Origin: Bacteriovoracaceae bacterium
GTDB lineage: Bacteria; Bdellovibrionota; UBA1018
DNA length: 7,187 bases
Reading direction: 5' to 3'
Assembly: GCA_023250795.1 (NCBI GenBank)
Contig: JAHFAB010000092.1
Location: forward strand, 1 to 7,187
Position 1 is the first letter of the stretch; each line of letters begins with the position of its first letter. A program made the position numbers and the translations under genes. Shown here in pieces: positions 5,731 to 7,187 of this stretch. The notes under the pieces were generated by a model that was given only the letters and a program-made list of their open reading frames with translations, made no database searches and was not told the origin of the DNA.

Positions 5731-6698
5731 TTGAGTGGAGTTTCCTCCCAGTTAAAAATCATATTTTGACCGTTCTTGCTCTCTTTTCTCAAACTTGCAA
5801 ATCGACCGCGGTAATAGTCTCGGTTTAAAAGCTCAGGAGGAGATAAATCCTGAATCATTAGCCCAATGCATTGATTCCATTCTGTGTAATGTGAATCCAA
5901 ATATTCTCTCTGTTCTGGTGAAGAGAGTTTTGAAAAACTGGATAATTCTTTTAGTAAAGCAGGAGTAATTGAAACAGGACCGTCTCGAGTTTGGTCTGAA
6001 GGCAAAACAGTAAAATGCCTCTCTATCATTTCTGCCCCCAGATAAACCGCCACCTGAGAAGCAATCACCCCATCTCGTGCAACTAAAGAATGGTCTGAAA
6101 ACCCCACCTTAGGTGCAAATTGCCGCAGGTACTTTAACCTAGCTAAATGCATTTCACCCAATGGAGTTGGGTAAAGAGTCACACAGTGCAAAAATCCAAA
6201 ATTTGACCCTTTCATAAGTGATGCCGCATATTCTAATTCGTCATTGAAAGTTGCTCCGGTAGATATAAGAACTCGTTCAAATAAAGGCCTCAATTCTCTT
6301 AACATCTGGAAAGAAGCACAGTCGTAAGATGCAACTTTTACTTCCCGAAATCCAACGTCATGGATTTGTTGTGCTGTATCTCGGCTAAAGCAAGTAGTCA
6401 TAGGTGTAATTCCTGCTTTTTTGCAAAGACGTATAAACTCTTCTTGCTGATGAAAGTCTATTTCTAATTTTTTCAGTCGTTCATATTCAGCCCAATAAGG
6501 ACGTTTGATCGTTACCCTAACACCATTTTGTACTAGACCTTCCTCAAATTGTGGACGACACGATACACGATCCGCAAAGATAGTCTGCATTTTCCCTGCG
6601 GTTGCGCCACACTCTGCGGCTGCAAAAACCATTTCAGAGAGAATCCCAAAATCTCCATTATGATTTTGACAAAATTCAGCAATCAGCTCGACCGACAT
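5727..6698 (-). CDS. NeuB/PseI/LegI-family nonulosonate synthase with truncated SAF domain
   Basis: A 323-residue protein starting at the ATG at 6698. The family condenses a 2-acetamido sugar with phosphoenolpyruvate to a nine-carbon 2-keto acid. The TIM barrel is intact: A-E-F-C-Q-N-H-N-G-D (7-16) with the catalytic-type Glu8; G-K-M-Q-T (35-39) with Lys36; E-V-K-V-A-S (119-124) with Lys121; L-I-S-T-G-A (144-149); H-C-V-T-L-Y-P-T-P (171-179); and the metal histidines in S-D-H-S (201-204) and E-R-H-F-T (226-230). The family normally ends in a SAF (antifreeze-like) domain of about 60 residues. Here only its first strand seems present (Y-R-G-R-F-A-S, 296-302, and K-N-G, 308-310), then the protein stops. 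An in-frame ATG at 6725 would add nine residues, but the family N-terminus and the RBS favour 6698. Substrate (neuraminic, legionaminic, pseudaminic or other) is not assignable; pairing with PseC products is possible but unproven. Confidence 0.82.
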   Translation of the reverse strand: MSVELIAEFCQNHNGDFGILSEMVFAAAECGATAGKMQTIFADRVSCRPQFEEGLVQNGVRVTIKRPYWAEYERLKKLEIDFHQQEEFIRLCKKAGITPMTTCFSRDTAQQIHDVGFREVKVASYDCASFQMLRELRPLFERVLISTGATFNDELEYAASLMKGSNFGFLHCVTLYPTPLGEMHLARLKYLRQFAPKVGFSDHSLVARDGVIASQVAVYLGAEMIERHFTVLPSDQTRDGPVSITPALLKELSSFSKLSSPEQREYLDSHYTEWNQCIGLMIQDLSPPELLNRDYYRGRFASLRKESKNGQNMIFNWEETPLK

Positions 6699-7187
6699 AA
6701 CTGATCTCCTTGTTTTTTCACCCATTTCTCAAATAAACTCAAAATGATTCTATCCGCTTGTACTACTGCTTCATCAGTTTGGCCACCAATATGGGGAGTA
6801 ATAATTAAATTCGAATGGTTGCGCGAATATTCAATCAAAGGATAAAGCCTCTTACCCACATACTCTTCATTTGCTAAAACATCTAATGCTGCGCCACCCA
6901 AAAGCTTCTTTTGTAAAGCAAAGAGTAATCCCTCCTCATCCACTAATTGACCGCGTGCAGTATTAATTAAAACACTTTGTGGCTTCATCACTGAAAATAC
7001 TTGAGAATTAATCATTTTTTCAGTTTCCTTTGTCAAACTACAGTGTAAAGAAAGCACATCTGCTTCTTTAGCCAAAGAAAGAAGGCTTCCTACACGCTTC
7101 ATCCCACCAGGAAATTTAGAAATATAGGGATCAAAAAAAGAAACTTTCATTCCAAACCCATGAGCAATAGAGGCTGCCATCGAACCT
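6683..7187 (-). CDS. D-isomer-specific 2-hydroxyacid dehydrogenase, C-terminal half, cut by right edge
   Basis: The frame is open to the window edge (preceding codons give Gly-Ser), so the true start is outside and the Met at 7180 is internal. The visible 167 residues cover the NAD-binding domain: G-S-M-A-A-S-I-A-H-G-F-G-M-K-V ending in F-D-P-Y, the end of the Rossmann turn and the ribose-binding Asp. The active-site set follows: Arg in N-T-A-R-G-Q-L-V-D-E, Glu in L-D-V-L-A-N-E-E, and His in T-P-H-I-G-G-Q-T, which is the Arg/Glu/His set of SerA-like enzymes. The family interconverts 2-keto acids and D-2-hydroxyacids with NAD(P)H. The protein ends soon after the last helix with no ACT regulatory domain, so it is not a long-form serine-biosynthesis SerA. 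Overlap with the synthase gene by 16 nt suggests a role in the same carbohydrate pathway, but its substrate is unknown. Confidence 0.85.
   Translation of the reverse strand, partial: GSMAASIAHGFGMKVSFFDPYISKFPGGMKRVGSLLSLAKEADVLSLHCSLTKETEKMINSQVFSVMKPQSVLINTARGQLVDEEGLLFALQKKLLGGAALDVLANEEYVGKRLYPLIEYSRNHSNLIITPHIGGQTDEAVVQADRIILSLFEKWVKKQGDQLCRSS
6706..6711 (-). promoter_or_regulatory. Ribosome binding site that fixes the NeuB-family start
   Basis: AAGGAG with a 7-nt spacer to the ATG at 6698, inside the upstream dehydrogenase reading frame. This spacing selects the shorter 323-residue product over the ATG at 6725. Confidence 0.8.

Noticed and set aside
6699..6725. Earlier ATG at 6725 for the NeuB-family gene
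   Set aside because: The nine extra residues are charged and not family-like; AAGGAG with a 7-nt spacer points to the ATG at 6698, where the family N-terminus begins.
7178..7180. ATG at 7180 as the start of the hydroxyacid dehydrogenase
   Set aside because: It falls inside the Rossmann nucleotide-binding turn, and the frame stays open to the edge; the N-terminal half of the enzyme is simply outside the window.
6683..7187. Calling the dehydrogenase SerA of serine biosynthesis
   Set aside because: It lacks an ACT domain, and it is embedded in a glycan operon; only the superfamily can be supported.
1..7187. CRISPR arrays, tRNA or rRNA genes, insertion sequences, attachment sites
   Set aside because: Coding sequence fills the window almost completely, and I found no repeated spacer pattern, transposase motif, terminal inverted repeats or tRNA-like cloverleaf.

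Overview
This window looks like part of a bacterial surface-carbohydrate locus, most likely from a Gram-negative organism that decorates flagellin, LPS or capsule. The evidence is enzymatic: a pseudaminic-acid-type gene pair (pseB end, pseC), a sialic-acid-synthase-family enzyme, a nucleotide-sugar dehydrogenase, a GT-B-fold glycosyltransferase candidate and two SAM methyltransferases. Base composition is about 40 % GC judged by eye on sampled lines, with local drops to about 20 %. No rRNA, tRNA or lineage marker is present, so the species cannot be named.

Layout. Plus strand: the last codons of pseB (1-167) overlap pseC (160-1341) by 8 nt. Minus strand: six genes run leftwards from the right edge. 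In transcription order they are a D-2-hydroxyacid dehydrogenase (partial, 7187-6683), a NeuB-family synthase (6698-5727), a CBS-pair/nucleotide-sugar dehydrogenase fusion (5730-3952), a TylF-like methyltransferase (3955-3173), a GT-B protein (3172-2159) and a second methyltransferase (2159-1338). Every junction in this run overlaps or abuts (16, 4, 4, 0 and 1 nt), so it reads as one polycistronic, translationally coupled unit whose promoter lies beyond the right edge. The two units converge so tightly that their stop codons interleave in one TTAA. An inverted repeat with T-tracts on both sides sits over them. No stretch of the window above a few bases is non-coding.

How the genes may work together. 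PseB and PseC perform the first two steps from UDP-GlcNAc towards pseudaminic acid. The later steps (PseH acetyltransferase, PseG hydrolase, PseF cytidylyltransferase, and a typical PseI) are not recognisable here. The minus-strand operon appears to be a separate module. Its synthase would condense a sugar with phosphoenolpyruvate, the dehydrogenase would make a uronic-acid nucleotide sugar, and the GT-B protein and two methyltransferases would assemble or cap a glycan. Three points stand out: a CBS pair fused to the nucleotide-sugar dehydrogenase, a NeuB-family synthase whose C-terminal SAF domain is mostly missing, and a 2-hydroxyacid dehydrogenase coupled directly to that synthase. Together they suggest a nonstandard nonulosonate or uronate pathway. 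That combined function is inference, not something the sequence proves.
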